From contig JAUVIY010000008.1 of the NCBI GenBank assembly GCA_030592625.1, positions 1 to 21,240 on the forward strand: a stretch of DNA of 21,240 bases. Direction: 5' to 3'. Below the pieces are notes generated by a model, which saw only the letters and a list, made by a program, of their open reading frames with translations, was not told where the DNA came from and made no database searches. Numbering within the stretch: the stretch's first letter is position 1; the number at the start of each line of letters is the position of its first letter. Below, in pieces: positions 7,648-15,893 of the stretch. The position numbers and the translations under genes are program-made. Source of the stretch: Spirochaeta sp. (GTDB lineage: Bacteria; Spirochaetota; Spirochaetia; DSM-2461).

Positions 7648-10569
7648 AGGCAGTACGATCCGTGATTCCGCCAGATCCGGAGAATCCGAAGCGGCTTCAT
7701 CCAGAGCTTCTGCACCGGCGATAACCGATACGGACCGCTGCTCCCATTTCCCGAGCAGGGCCGCGGCTTCATTGCGCAGATCGGCGGCTGTAGCTATCAG
7801 CTGATAATTTCTCCGGTTCTGACGGATCTCATCGGTAATACCGTAGAGCTTCCGCTTGAAGGCAACGAAACCCCGCTCACCTGGTGAAAGAGGGCGTAAT
7901 TCCTTACCAATCGACCCGATGACGGCTATATTAACGGTTTCATCATCCAGCTCTTCCGCCGCCCATTCCAGAGAGCTCCGAAACGACGAAAGGGACGAGA
8001 CGATCATCGGATCCCGGTACGTACTGAATGTGAACGTCCCTTCAAGCCCGGAGAGGGATGCGAAAGCACCGTATGCACCGCCTTTCATCCGGATATTTTC
8101 CCACAGATAACCTGTTCTCAGGATATGAGCCAGCAGACCTGAACGGGCATGCTCCTGAGTTCCCAGAATCGGAGCCGGCAGGCTCAGAGCCGAAAAGGAG
8201 ACTGCCGAGGCGGTAGACAGGGTTTCACCGACGGTTTCATGCCGGAACAGAGGCGGCTCTCCGCTGCCGGAGGGTTTACCGATTCCAAGGGAATCGGTCA
8301 TCTCCAATACTTTCTCCAGTGCAACACCGGCGGCAACAGGATCAGACGTGACCACCAGAGAAAGATTGCCCCTCCGTAACAGACTGTCGCGGATCGCAAC
8401 CAAAGCCCGTGAAGCCCTGGCCGCCCCGTTTATGTCGTCGGAAAGGTTCTGAAGGAAGCGAAGCTGTGCAACGCCGTACCACAAATCTTCCCAGGAAGCT
8501 GCCGAAGAATGCTTTGCCGATGCCCGTAAAGACGCAATAACATGTCCCGAGGGTACCACAGCTGAACGATAATCATTACGAAGCTCCAGGAGTAAATCGC
8601 CGATTCTGCGTATATCGGAAAAATCAGCCGACAGGAATAGACGCAGGGTTATACCCAGAGCCTCATCCCATTGATGATTCAGGGCCTTGAGATGCACGAA
8701 GAGACGACGGCTTACAGCACCACCGGTATCGGGATGTATCGGGGAGGCTTCCAGAGAACAGCCCAGACTGCCGGTTTTCATCGCCAGCTCCCGGGCCACT
8801 TCATCATGGGCCATCCCGGGCAGCCCCATATCGGTAAGGGCTCTACCGAACAGGGGCATCCAGGGTTGCAGTTCAGGATCAAGACCCTCCATATCGAAGG
8901 CCATCTCCAGATAGGCTACACCGTTTGAAAATGTATCGTGCCTGTACCAGGTTATTTCTCCATGCCGGCCTTCATCCAGTGAAAGTATGCGTACATTTCC
9001 GGGAAGATCGTCCCGGGAAAGGAAAGGGATTCGGGCCAGATCCTCGGGACTGTCCGGACTATCCTGAAATACCTTGAGTATTTTCAGGGACACATTCAGC
9101 GACTCCGGATTCGCCATGGATTTCTGCAGTGCATCGAGATTATGACGTTCATCAGCATCCCGCCGTCCCTGCAGTTCTGAATCAGGTACCACTACTACAG
9201 TGGACCGGTGGGTATTTTCCAGAAGTTCACTACGAATGATGTCTTCGAAGAAACCCGGTTTTACATGACGGCGAAGCTTTGCCATTGGAACTTCAAAAGC
9301 CAGGCTTTCCAGGGGCGGCCGGTCGTGCAGCCAGCCCCGCAAGGCTCTTCTCATCAGGCGCATGCCGAAAGGAGAGCCTCCCCGGATTTCCCGGGCACTG
9401 AACTCAACGGAGCGAAGGGCTCCTTCCACGAGATCGGAATCCAGACCGTTTTTCACCAGATTCTCCAATGATTCGCTGACGAGACTCTCGAAATCATCGC
9501 GAAGCTCAGGATCGGTCCCCCTGACGGCAGCGGAAAACATCATCTGCTTCAAATCCGTTTCCAACCCGCTGACAGGAGAGAGGTCTTCCCCAAGTCCGCT
9601 GTCGACGATGGTCTTCTGCAGAGGCGAACCACCATGCCCCAGGAGAATGAATGAAAGAACCTGAGCGGAAAGGACCGCGTTCGGATTGGTTGATTCCTCC
9701 CAGAGCCAGTTGAGGCTGATAGTGGATTTCTTCTCTACCGGTTCACCGGGAGCCGCCGGCCAGCCGACTTCCATTCTCCGGGGCCGATCCCAGCGGGGTT
9801 GTAACGGAATGGCATAACGACTGTTCCGGCGAGTGAAGCGGGAGAGAAACTCACCGTCGAGAATCCCGAGCACCTCATCCAGATCATGATTACCGTAGAG
9901 AAAAATCCTGGCGTTGGACGGGTGGTACCATTTTTCATGAAAAGCCTTGAACGCATCGTATGTCAGGGTAGGAATGTGCTCAGGGTCGCCTCCCGAATCC
10001 CAACTGTAGGGGGAATCCGGAAACAGGGAGCGAAGAGTCCAGTCCCCGGCCACCGATTCGGCTGAGGAGTAACTTCCCTTCATCTCGTTGAGAACGATGC
10101 CTGCCCGAACCAGTTTTCCATCATCGTTGAACTCCAGCCTGTGCCCCTCCTGTTCGAAGGCTTCTTTTTTCAGTTGAGGAAAGAACACGGCATCGCCGTA
10201 AACCCGCAGAAGGTTCAGAAAATCCGCCTTCACCGTACTGGCTGCCGGATACACAGTCTTGTCCGGATAAGTCATGGCATTGAGAAAAGTATGGGCACTT
10301 CCTTTGAGGAGCACGAGGAAGGGATCTTTCAGGGGATAACGCTCGGAGCCACAGAGAACTGCATGCTCAAGAATGTGGGGAAGGCCGGTATGATCGGAGG
10401 GAGGAGTACAGAACGTGAAAGAAAAGAGATTCTCCTCATCATCAGCATCAACCTTGTATATCTCCGCTCCGGTGTAACGATGACGGAGATGGATTCCCCT
10501 TGAACGATATTCATCCAGGGAATCCACCGACAGAGTCTCGAATCCCCGGTTCATATAATTATCTTTCAT
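7642..10569 (-). CDS. M16C family metalloprotease (presequence protease/PreP-like)
   Basis: 975 residues, the usual size for the single-chain M16C group, which folds into a closed chamber and degrades short unstructured peptides. The inverted zinc motif HxxEH is intact as HILEH at 65-69, followed by the family run from LCGSERYPLKDPF through AMTYPDKTVYP. The distal Glu ligand is likely in VLNEMKG. The C-terminal half keeps the substrate-binding Arg/Tyr pair in IRMKGGAYGAF. There is no signal peptide, so it is cytoplasmic. ATG 10567-10569 has an AAGGAGGAG site, and overlaps the stop of the rhodanese-like gene as ATGA, implying translational coupling. The 3' end overlaps the convergent DUF4105 gene, leaving no room for a terminator. 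The family call is firm. Confidence 0.94.
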   Translation of the reverse strand: MKDNYMNRGFETLSVDSLDEYRSRGIHLRHRYTGAEIYKVDADDEENLFSFTFCTPPSDHTGLPHILEHAVLCGSERYPLKDPFLVLLKGSAHTFLNAMTYPDKTVYPAASTVKADFLNLLRVYGDAVFFPQLKKEAFEQEGHRLEFNDDGKLVRAGIVLNEMKGSYSSAESVAGDWTLRSLFPDSPYSWDSGGDPEHIPTLTYDAFKAFHEKWYHPSNARIFLYGNHDLDEVLGILDGEFLSRFTRRNSRYAIPLQPRWDRPRRMEVGWPAAPGEPVEKKSTISLNWLWEESTNPNAVLSAQVLSFILLGHGGSPLQKTIVDSGLGEDLSPVSGLETDLKQMMFSAAVRGTDPELRDDFESLVSESLENLVKNGLDSDLVEGALRSVEFSAREIRGGSPFGMRLMRRALRGWLHDRPPLESLAFEVPMAKLRRHVKPGFFEDIIRSELLENTHRSTVVVVPDSELQGRRDADERHNLDALQKSMANPESLNVSLKILKVFQDSPDSPEDLARIPFLSRDDLPGNVRILSLDEGRHGEITWYRHDTFSNGVAYLEMAFDMEGLDPELQPWMPLFGRALTDMGLPGMAHDEVARELAMKTGSLGCSLEASPIHPDTGGAVSRRLFVHLKALNHQWDEALGITLRLFLSADFSDIRRIGDLLLELRNDYRSAVVPSGHVIASLRASAKHSSAASWEDLWYGVAQLRFLQNLSDDINGAARASRALVAIRDSLLRRGNLSLVVTSDPVAAGVALEKVLEMTDSLGIGKPSGSGEPPLFRHETVGETLSTASAVSFSALSLPAPILGTQEHARSGLLAHILRTGYLWENIRMKGGAYGAFASLSGLEGTFTFSTYRDPMIVSSLSSFRSSLEWAAEELDDETVNIAVIGSIGKELRPLSPGERGFVAFKRKLYGITDEIRQNRRNYQLIATAADLRNEAAALLGKWEQRSVSVIAGAEALDEAASDSPDLAESRIVLPS

Positions 10570-10979
10570 GACTGCTCCTCCTTATCGGCCCCGGTCTTTT
10601 CAACAGGCCCTTTCCAGCCGCAAAACGCGCCATAAAACGTCACATTGAAATAACCGGTTTTATCCAGCATTTTCGCAACGTTTCGTGCACTGCGCCGACT
10701 TCGTCCGTAAACATAAATTTTTTCGAACATATTCTCCGTCGGCAGGTATCCCGGACATTCCGGGAGAGGTACGTTCAGAGCGTTCCGGATATGCCCTTTT
10801 TCGAACTCACACTTGCTGCGGATATCGATCAGGATGTACTCATATTGATCCTGATCTAACAGATACAGCAATTCCCTACCAGTCAGGATCCGATGTCGGA
10901 TACGACTTACCAACAGCAGGATAATCACCAGGAGGATGGAAATTGAAACGACACCGGCATTTATCGGGTCAAAGGGCAT
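10566..10979 (-). CDS. Membrane-anchored rhodanese-like protein lacking the catalytic Cys
   Basis: 137 residues from the chosen start. An N-terminal membrane segment (about residues 8-26, VVSISILLVIILLLVS) is followed by one rhodanese domain: LIDIRSKCEFEKGHI is the usual D(V/I)R-x-E(F/Y)xxGHI box. Active rhodaneses then have YC-RSGNRS, with Cys carrying the persulfide; here the loop reads YGRSRRS, so Cys is Gly and the loop is one residue shorter. Sulfur transfer is therefore unlikely, and a binding or scaffold role is possible. An upstream in-frame ATG (10991) has no ribosome site; ATG 10979 has GAGG six bases before it. The stop overlaps the protease start (ATGA), so the two proteins are made together. 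Confidence 0.82.
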   Translation of the reverse strand: MPFDPINAGVVSISILLVIILLLVSRIRHRILTGRELLYLLDQDQYEYILIDIRSKCEFEKGHIRNALNVPLPECPGYLPTENMFEKIYVYGRSRRSARNVAKMLDKTGYFNVTFYGAFCGWKGPVEKTGADKEEQS

Positions 10980-11015
10980 ATTGCGCCTCATGATAACTGT
11001 TTGCAGGGCATAAGA

Positions 11016-11039
11016 AAACCCGATCGTGAGACCGGGTTT
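11016..11039 (-). terminator. Intrinsic terminator after rpsU
   Basis: On the minus strand AAACCCG (11039-11033) pairs with CGGGTTT (11022-11016), and TTTTCTT follows. It lies 37 bases after the rpsU stop and before the rhodanese-like gene, separating the two transcripts. Confidence 0.75.
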
Positions 11040-11075
11040 CCATTGCCGGGATGCGGCTTTGATATCGAATGAACC

Positions 11076-11285
11076 TTAGTAACGGTTCTGACTTTGAGCT
11101 TTGCGTATCTTCTTCATTTGCTTACGCACAAGAGCTTTTTTCTTCCGGTTCTTGATGGTGGAAGGCTTTTCAAAGTACTCCCGCCGCTTGTATTCCCGGA
11201 TGATACCCTCTTTCTCAACCATACGCTTGAAGCGTTTGATGGCTTTTTCCAGAGGTTCATCTTCACTGATACGAATGTAGGCGAT
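11076..11285 (-). CDS. rpsU: 30S ribosomal protein S21, with AUC at the start position
   Basis: The product is a small basic protein of the 30S subunit platform that aids initiation. The 69-residue frame reads [20 protein letters not shown] after the first codon and ends SQNRY with TAA 11076-11078; length and sequence are typical of S21. The start codon position holds ATC (11285-11283), preceded directly by in-frame TAA, so no ATG, GTG or TTG start exists before an internal Met at residue 22, which would delete conserved sequence. GGGAGGTGAT (11300-11291) lies just upstream at normal spacing. One base change would give ATG-GCC. Either AUC is used, as AUU is in infC, or the base is a sequencing error. 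Foldback element 2 separates the gene from the upstream M23 peptidase gene. Confidence 0.93.
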   Translation of the reverse strand: MAYIRISEDEPLEKAIKRFKRMVEKEGIIREYKRREYFEKPSTIKNRKKKALVRKQMKKIRKAQSQNRY

Positions 11286-11290
11286 TTAGA

Positions 11291-11300
11291 ATCACCTCCC
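11291..11300 (-). promoter_or_regulatory. Near-perfect Shine-Dalgarno of rpsU
   Basis: GGGAGGTGAT on the minus strand matches the anti-Shine-Dalgarno over about nine bases and stands five bases before the AUC codon at 11285. Its strength argues that AUC is the real initiation point and may offset the poor start codon. Confidence 0.8.
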
Positions 11301-11325
11301 TTTGCATATGAAGTTCAATCAACCC

Positions 11326-11447
11326 TGAAGCGTTGATTTCAGTTCGTAGACAAGACAGAAAATGCGCAGGAAGCGGAGTGTACTGAAAAGCACACGAGCA
11401 TTCCGAGCAATTTTCTAACGCAGTATACGGACTGAAGGCACGCTTCA
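11326..11447. repeat. Foldback element 2 between the M23 and rpsU genes
   Basis: Outer arms TGAAGCGT (11326-11333) and ACGCTTCA (11440-11447) pair, then TTCAGTTCGTA (11338-11348) with TACGGACTGAA (11426-11436), one wobble. Next come stems AGAAAAT/ATTTTCT (11357-11363, 11410-11416), GGAA/TTCC (11369-11372, 11401-11404) and GTGT/ACAC (11378-11381, 11392-11395). Between these stems are two internal loops, each GCGCA or GCGGA on the left opposite GAGCA on the right. It shares CTAACRCAGTATACGGAC and TTCGNAGACAAG with element 1. Both flanking genes run on the minus strand, so the element is transcribed between M23 and rpsU and could terminate or process that transcript. Confidence 0.82.
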
Positions 11448-11461
11448 CTGACTGAAAAATG

Positions 11462-12445
11462 CTACTCCATCTTACTTATCAACGCATTCGTGTCAAGAAG
11501 GGGGGCCTCAAGGAACTGTTCCGGACTCACGGGCGTCGCTCCCACCCGCAGTTCCCAATGCAGATGTACTCCGGTTGCGAAGCCTGTCTCACCGACGGAG
11601 CCGATCCTGATGCCCTGGTTTACCATCTCTCCCTCCCGAACGTTTATGGAATCCAGATGGTAATACAGGCTGTAAACGCCGGGCAGATGTTCGATAATCA
11701 CTGTATTGCCCGTCAGGTACCTTTCGGTTGCCAGGACAATGCGTCCGCGACCCGAGGCCTTCACAGGTGTACCGAGTTCGGCCCAGAGATCCAATCCGAA
11801 ATGAATGGAGGTTGACTCCGATCCGTCGGGCATATGGAAACGGCGCCGGTCCCCGAATCCGGCGGTAGGAATTCCATCTTCCAGAGGTGTTTCCAGGAAT
11901 CCCTGATGATAAATCGCCGTCTTGTTGAAGGCTGTCAGTATCGCCCAGAGCTTCCTGGCTTCGGTTTTTTTCCTCTCGGATTCATCGGTATACAGGTTAT
12001 TCATTTTGTCGCTCAGGGTAATCACCCGTGCCGGGAAGAGGACTTCGGTAACCGTTACGGATCTCTCCAGGCGCCACTCGGCCCTTCCCTGGTCGGCATT
12101 CATTACCAACTGATAGCGGCCGGGGGTAACGGTTGATGGGATTCCAAGCAGTGCCACCGAAACAGTTCTGCCGGTGGGGGTCCGCCAGAGGAAGCCTTCA
12201 CTGCGGCTCAGGGTTCGCTCCTGTGCGTCCTGGAGGGAAACCGAAATATTATCCATGGGTTCGCCGGTGATGATAACCTGAACAACTCCACCGGGCTTGA
12301 CATAGTCGTCGGCGAACAGAACGGGATCCTTCGCCGAGAGGGCGCCGACCATGGTAAAAAGCAAGCAGCCGGTTATTATCAGAGCCCGGAAACGGGAGAC
12401 TGTTTTCGAATTAAAATGACGATTACCAGGAATTACTAGCTGCAC
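11462..12445 (-). CDS. Exported M23 (LytM-type) metallopeptidase
   Basis: 327 residues; a predicted cell-wall endopeptidase or divisome activator in the periplasm. A membrane/signal segment lies at about 20-38 (ALIITGCLLFTMVGALSA) after a basic N-terminus. Residues 40-135 look like an all-beta Ig-like domain. The M23 domain follows at about 195-315 with all zinc and catalytic positions: HFGLD (H215, D219), YYHL (H263) and HLHWE (H294, H296). It should be active, unlike many EnvC/NlpD relatives. The start is GTG 12445, with GGAGG seven bases upstream, inside the end of recJ (10-base overlap); no ATG exists before the signal segment. It is the last gene of the thpR-pdp-recJ run; foldback element 2 begins 14 bases after its stop. 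Confidence 0.9.
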   Translation of the reverse strand: MQLVIPGNRHFNSKTVSRFRALIITGCLLFTMVGALSAKDPVLFADDYVKPGGVVQVIITGEPMDNISVSLQDAQERTLSRSEGFLWRTPTGRTVSVALLGIPSTVTPGRYQLVMNADQGRAEWRLERSVTVTEVLFPARVITLSDKMNNLYTDESERKKTEARKLWAILTAFNKTAIYHQGFLETPLEDGIPTAGFGDRRRFHMPDGSESTSIHFGLDLWAELGTPVKASGRGRIVLATERYLTGNTVIIEHLPGVYSLYYHLDSINVREGEMVNQGIRIGSVGETGFATGVHLHWELRVGATPVSPEQFLEAPLLDTNALISKME

Positions 12446-14571
12446 AGTGAAGCCTCCAGAACGGTCAGCCGGCGAGCATCGGCACCGCGCCAGCGGTCAC
12501 GATCCACACGATAAATCAGATCCACTTCGGCATCTTTCCTGATAACGGTTCCATACCGTTCGGCACCGTCCCACCAGAGGGCCGGCCACCGATTGGAACC
12601 GAGGGACACCAGAAGTTTGAGGTGATTGTTCTTCGGTTTCCCAACCAGATCGGCCTGGAAAATCTTCACCGACCGGGTGAGGAAGGTGAGAGGCCTGAAC
12701 CCCTCGCCGTAAGGTTCCAGACGCTCCAGCAGGCTTTCCAACCCGTCGGGTCCCAGGCGGACAATCTCTTCATGGGACAATTCCGCATCCACTGTAAGGG
12801 TCTCGCTCTCAACCGGAGCATGGGAGGATCCATCAAGCCATTTATGGGTCAGTCTGGTGAGCTCTCCGATTTTGTTCCCGGGGATACGGAATCCACCGGC
12901 CTGAGGATGACCGCCGAAATCATCGAGCAGCGATCCCATGGCCTCAAGCCACTCAAGAGCGTTCATCCCGGAATCACAGCGAATGGATCCCGAAGCGCCA
13001 TCTCCCTTGATTGAGATAACAACTGCCGCCGCTTCCATGGTTTTCTGCAGGCGGGTGGCCAGGATACCGGTGATACCCCGGGGTACTTCCTCGTCCGCCA
13101 GAATTATCATCCGGCCGCCCAGCTCCTCCATGGATTCGTAAGCCCGGGGCCTTATCTTGTCCCAAAGCTTCTCACCCAATGCCCGGCGTTTCTTGTTGAG
13201 ATTCACCAGTTCGTCGGCCAGTGAGGCGATACAGGCCTGATCTGATTCCAGAAACAATCTCACACCGACGTCCGCCCGCCCCATCCGTCCCGAGGCATTG
13301 ATGAGAGGACAGAGCTGCCAGGCCATCTCGGTAGTACCGATCCGCCCTTCGTGCAGTCTCTGCCTGATGAGCAATTCCCGCAGAGCCGCCCGACGCTCAT
13401 TCAGTGAGTCACTGACATTCAATCGGTTCAGGCCCATGCGGACCATGATACGGTTCTCGTCTTTCAATGGCATCAGGTCGGCCAGGGTGCCAAGGGCAAC
13501 CAGATCCAGTCCCCTCCGCCAGGAATCAAAAGCCCCGGAGATAGTCCTGTAATGCAGGGTAACCATCAGGTTCCGCAGTGTAGTCAACGCACCGCTATTT
13601 TCCGGGAAATATCGCGCCAGGCGGCTGCCGCTCTCCAATTCTTCAAGGGAACGCCCCCGGAACGCCGGGAATGCCGCGGCGATATCAGGCGCCGTATCCG
13701 TCACATGGACATCAGCACCCCCGAAAAAATCTGAAATCAGGGGGATCTGTTCATCGATCCTGTAGGTGTAGAGGGGATGCCCCTCGATAAACTGCAGGAA
13801 CCGGGTACGGTCGGCTTCACCGGCGGCGGCGGAAACCGAAATACGTCCGGCTTCCAGAAGATTTCGCATCCGGACCGCTTCCAGGATGATGTCTTCGCCC
13901 TCCCTCCGGGTCAGGATAAGGCAGTATTCCGCCCCCCACATATCGGTGCCCGCCAGAGTCAGGGCCCATTGGAATTTGGAAACCACCGCTACAGCACAGA
14001 GGCCGGTGAAGGGGTAAGAATCGGCAATCTTGGGGTTTATAATGGCGGCAGCATCCGGGAGCTCGTCCTCCCGGGGCATATGATGGTCGAAAATCAGAAC
14101 ATCCATTCCCAGTTCAACCGCCAACTTGATTTCCGAGAAATCGGTGATACCGCAGTCAACGGTAATCACCAGAGTGACGTCCTCAGCCGCTTTTTCAGCC
14201 AGCACTTGAGGATTCAGGCCATAGTCCTCATCTCCGAGGGGAACCCGCCACTGGGGATCCAGGCCGATCATGCGTAAGGTTTCCACCATCAGAACCGTGG
14301 ATGTAATGCCGTCGGCATCCTTATCGCCGCAGATGAGTACCTTCTCGCCCTCTTCAGCTGCAGCCAGAACCCGTTCCACAGCCTTTTCCATATCGGGAAA
14401 GATAAAAGGGTTATGAAGGAACCGCTCATCTTCCTCAAGAAAAAAGGCGATCTGGTCCGGTGCCGTCATATCCCGCCGGGTCAGAATCGAGGCCGTCAGC
14501 AGATCCAGATTGTAGGACGCCGCCAGGGCACGTACTTTATCACCCTCAATCGGCGGTTTCACCCACTTCAT
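12436..14571 (-). CDS. recJ: Single-stranded-DNA 5'-3' exonuclease RecJ with a large insertion
   Basis: RecJ digests 5' single-stranded ends in recombination and mismatch repair. The 711 residues contain the DHH-domain motifs: GDKDADGIT (D83, D85, D87; usual form DYDVDG), VDCG (138-141) and DHH (162-164). After the core run LDLVALGTLADLMPLKDENR come the second half of the DHH core, the DHHA1 GGH motif in FGGHPQAGGFR, and a C-terminal OB-like region. Residues about 210-352 have no counterpart in standard RecJ, where LDLVALGT follows soon after the AL-ending helix; this insertion resembles a degenerate DnaQ-type exonuclease. ATG 14571 overlaps the pdp stop as ATGA. The M23 gene start lies inside the recJ end. 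Three unrelated proteins are thus translationally coupled. Confidence 0.94.
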   Translation of the reverse strand: MKWVKPPIEGDKVRALAASYNLDLLTASILTRRDMTAPDQIAFFLEEDERFLHNPFIFPDMEKAVERVLAAAEEGEKVLICGDKDADGITSTVLMVETLRMIGLDPQWRVPLGDEDYGLNPQVLAEKAAEDVTLVITVDCGITDFSEIKLAVELGMDVLIFDHHMPREDELPDAAAIINPKIADSYPFTGLCAVAVVSKFQWALTLAGTDMWGAEYCLILTRREGEDIILEAVRMRNLLEAGRISVSAAAGEADRTRFLQFIEGHPLYTYRIDEQIPLISDFFGGADVHVTDTAPDIAAAFPAFRGRSLEELESGSRLARYFPENSGALTTLRNLMVTLHYRTISGAFDSWRRGLDLVALGTLADLMPLKDENRIMVRMGLNRLNVSDSLNERRAALRELLIRQRLHEGRIGTTEMAWQLCPLINASGRMGRADVGVRLFLESDQACIASLADELVNLNKKRRALGEKLWDKIRPRAYESMEELGGRMIILADEEVPRGITGILATRLQKTMEAAAVVISIKGDGASGSIRCDSGMNALEWLEAMGSLLDDFGGHPQAGGFRIPGNKIGELTRLTHKWLDGSSHAPVESETLTVDAELSHEEIVRLGPDGLESLLERLEPYGEGFRPLTFLTRSVKIFQADLVGKPKNNHLKLLVSLGSNRWPALWWDGAERYGTVIRKDAEVDLIYRVDRDRWRGADARRLTVLEASLCS

Positions 14572-15893
14572 TCCGGTGCAATCTCCTCGAGAATCAGACT
14601 TCCGCGCTTCTGCAGCGTCTTGGAACCGATGCTCACCGAACCTTTCAGCCGCAATACCCCGGCCTCCAGCCTGGTCTCATCTTCAGCCCAGAGTTTCATC
14701 AGCGTATCACCCGCCGCTACACGTTCGCCGGTTTTCTTCAGCATTTCGATACCGGCCATGGCTTCCACCGGATCGGCGGCCGTATCCCGGCCGACACCTA
14801 GGGCGACTCCGGCCATACCTACCGCAAACGCGTCGATTTCCGTTACAAACCCGGCCTCGGTCGATTTCACTTCCCGGGAGTATTTCGCCCGGGACGAGCC
14901 ATCCATAGCATCCAGTTCGGTCAGCCTACCACCCTGAAATTCCACGTTGGCCCGGAACTTCTCCATAGCCGAACCATCGGCGATCGCCCCCCGGCAACGC
15001 TTTTCCGCCGCCGCGACATCCTTCTCAATTCCAGCCGCCACAAGCATCCAGGCCGTCAGTCGGAGGGTGACTTCCATAACATCCGCCGGCCCATCACCCC
15101 GCAGGCATGCAATGGACTCCTCAACTTCCAGGTAATTACCCACCATTCGACCCAGGGGCTCGGACATATCGGTGAGAACCGCAATAACCCGGCGGTCCAG
15201 GCTTTCCCCGGTACGTACCAGGGATTCGGCCAGAGCCCGGGCATCCTCGGGAGTTTTCATGAACGCGCCTTTGCCGCATTTCACATCCATCACCAGAGCG
15301 TCGGACCCCTCGGCAAACTTCTTCGAGAGTATGCTTGCCGTAATCAGGGGAATGGATTCCACTGTAGCGATGACATCCCGCAGGGCGTACATCTTCCGGT
15401 CGGCGGGAACCACGCGTTCGCTCTGACCGGTCATGGCAAATCCCACACTGTCTACGCCGTCACGAAACCTCGTCGGGCTCAAGGCCGTGGTGTAACCGGG
15501 AATTGTATCCAGCTTGTCCAGTGTTCCTCCGGTATGCCCCAGTGCCCGGCCGCTCATCATCGGCACTTTCACACCACAGGCCGCGGCGATAGGAGCCAGG
15601 ATCAGGGAAATTTTGTCACCGACACCGCCGGTGGAATGCTTGTCGACAAAGGGTCCCGAGACGCCGGAGAGGTCGATGACTTCACCGGAATTAATCATGG
15701 CTCGAGTCAGGTAACCGGTCTCTTCGGGAGTCATGCCGTTCAGGAAAGTGGCCATGCACCAGGCAGCGGCCTGATAATCGGGGATGTCCCCGGCAGCATA
15801 ACCTTTGATGAACGTTGAAATCTGCGCTTCGCTTAAGGGTTCGGAATCCCTTTTAGCTGCGATGATATCGACTGTTCGTAAAGATTCGCTCAT
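14568..15893 (-). CDS. pdp: Pyrimidine-nucleoside phosphorylase
   Basis: Splits thymidine, uridine or deoxyuridine with phosphate to the free base and (deoxy)ribose-1-phosphate, for nucleoside salvage in the cytoplasm. The 441 residues carry the family motifs: KHSTGGVGDK (85-94), the signature SGRALGHTGGTLDKLDTI (114-131), SIPLITASILSKK, and VMDVKCGKGAFMKT. The N-terminal pattern (VDII-KR, FIKGYAAGDIPDYQ) is nearer to Bacillus Pdp than to E. coli DeoA, so broad pyrimidine specificity is more likely; the symbol is tentative. An in-frame ATG lies at 15914, but ATG 15893 has GAAGGAGG four bases upstream and overlaps the thpR stop as ATGA. The recJ start overlaps its own stop in the same way. Confidence 0.93.
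   Translation of the reverse strand: MSESLRTVDIIAAKRDSEPLSEAQISTFIKGYAAGDIPDYQAAAWCMATFLNGMTPEETGYLTRAMINSGEVIDLSGVSGPFVDKHSTGGVGDKISLILAPIAAACGVKVPMMSGRALGHTGGTLDKLDTIPGYTTALSPTRFRDGVDSVGFAMTGQSERVVPADRKMYALRDVIATVESIPLITASILSKKFAEGSDALVMDVKCGKGAFMKTPEDARALAESLVRTGESLDRRVIAVLTDMSEPLGRMVGNYLEVEESIACLRGDGPADVMEVTLRLTAWMLVAAGIEKDVAAAEKRCRGAIADGSAMEKFRANVEFQGGRLTELDAMDGSSRAKYSREVKSTEAGFVTEIDAFAVGMAGVALGVGRDTAADPVEAMAGIEMLKKTGERVAAGDTLMKLWAEDETRLEAGVLRLKGSVSIGSKTLQKRGSLILEEIAPE

Noticed and set aside
11263..11448. Open frame of 61 codons on the minus strand through foldback element 2 and the rpsU ribosome site
   Set aside because: It overlaps rpsU in another frame and would translate the palindromic element; rpsU is clearly the real gene.
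13777..14277. Open frame of 166 codons opposite recJ
   Set aside because: It is antisense to the DHH core of RecJ and shows no ribosome site or motif.
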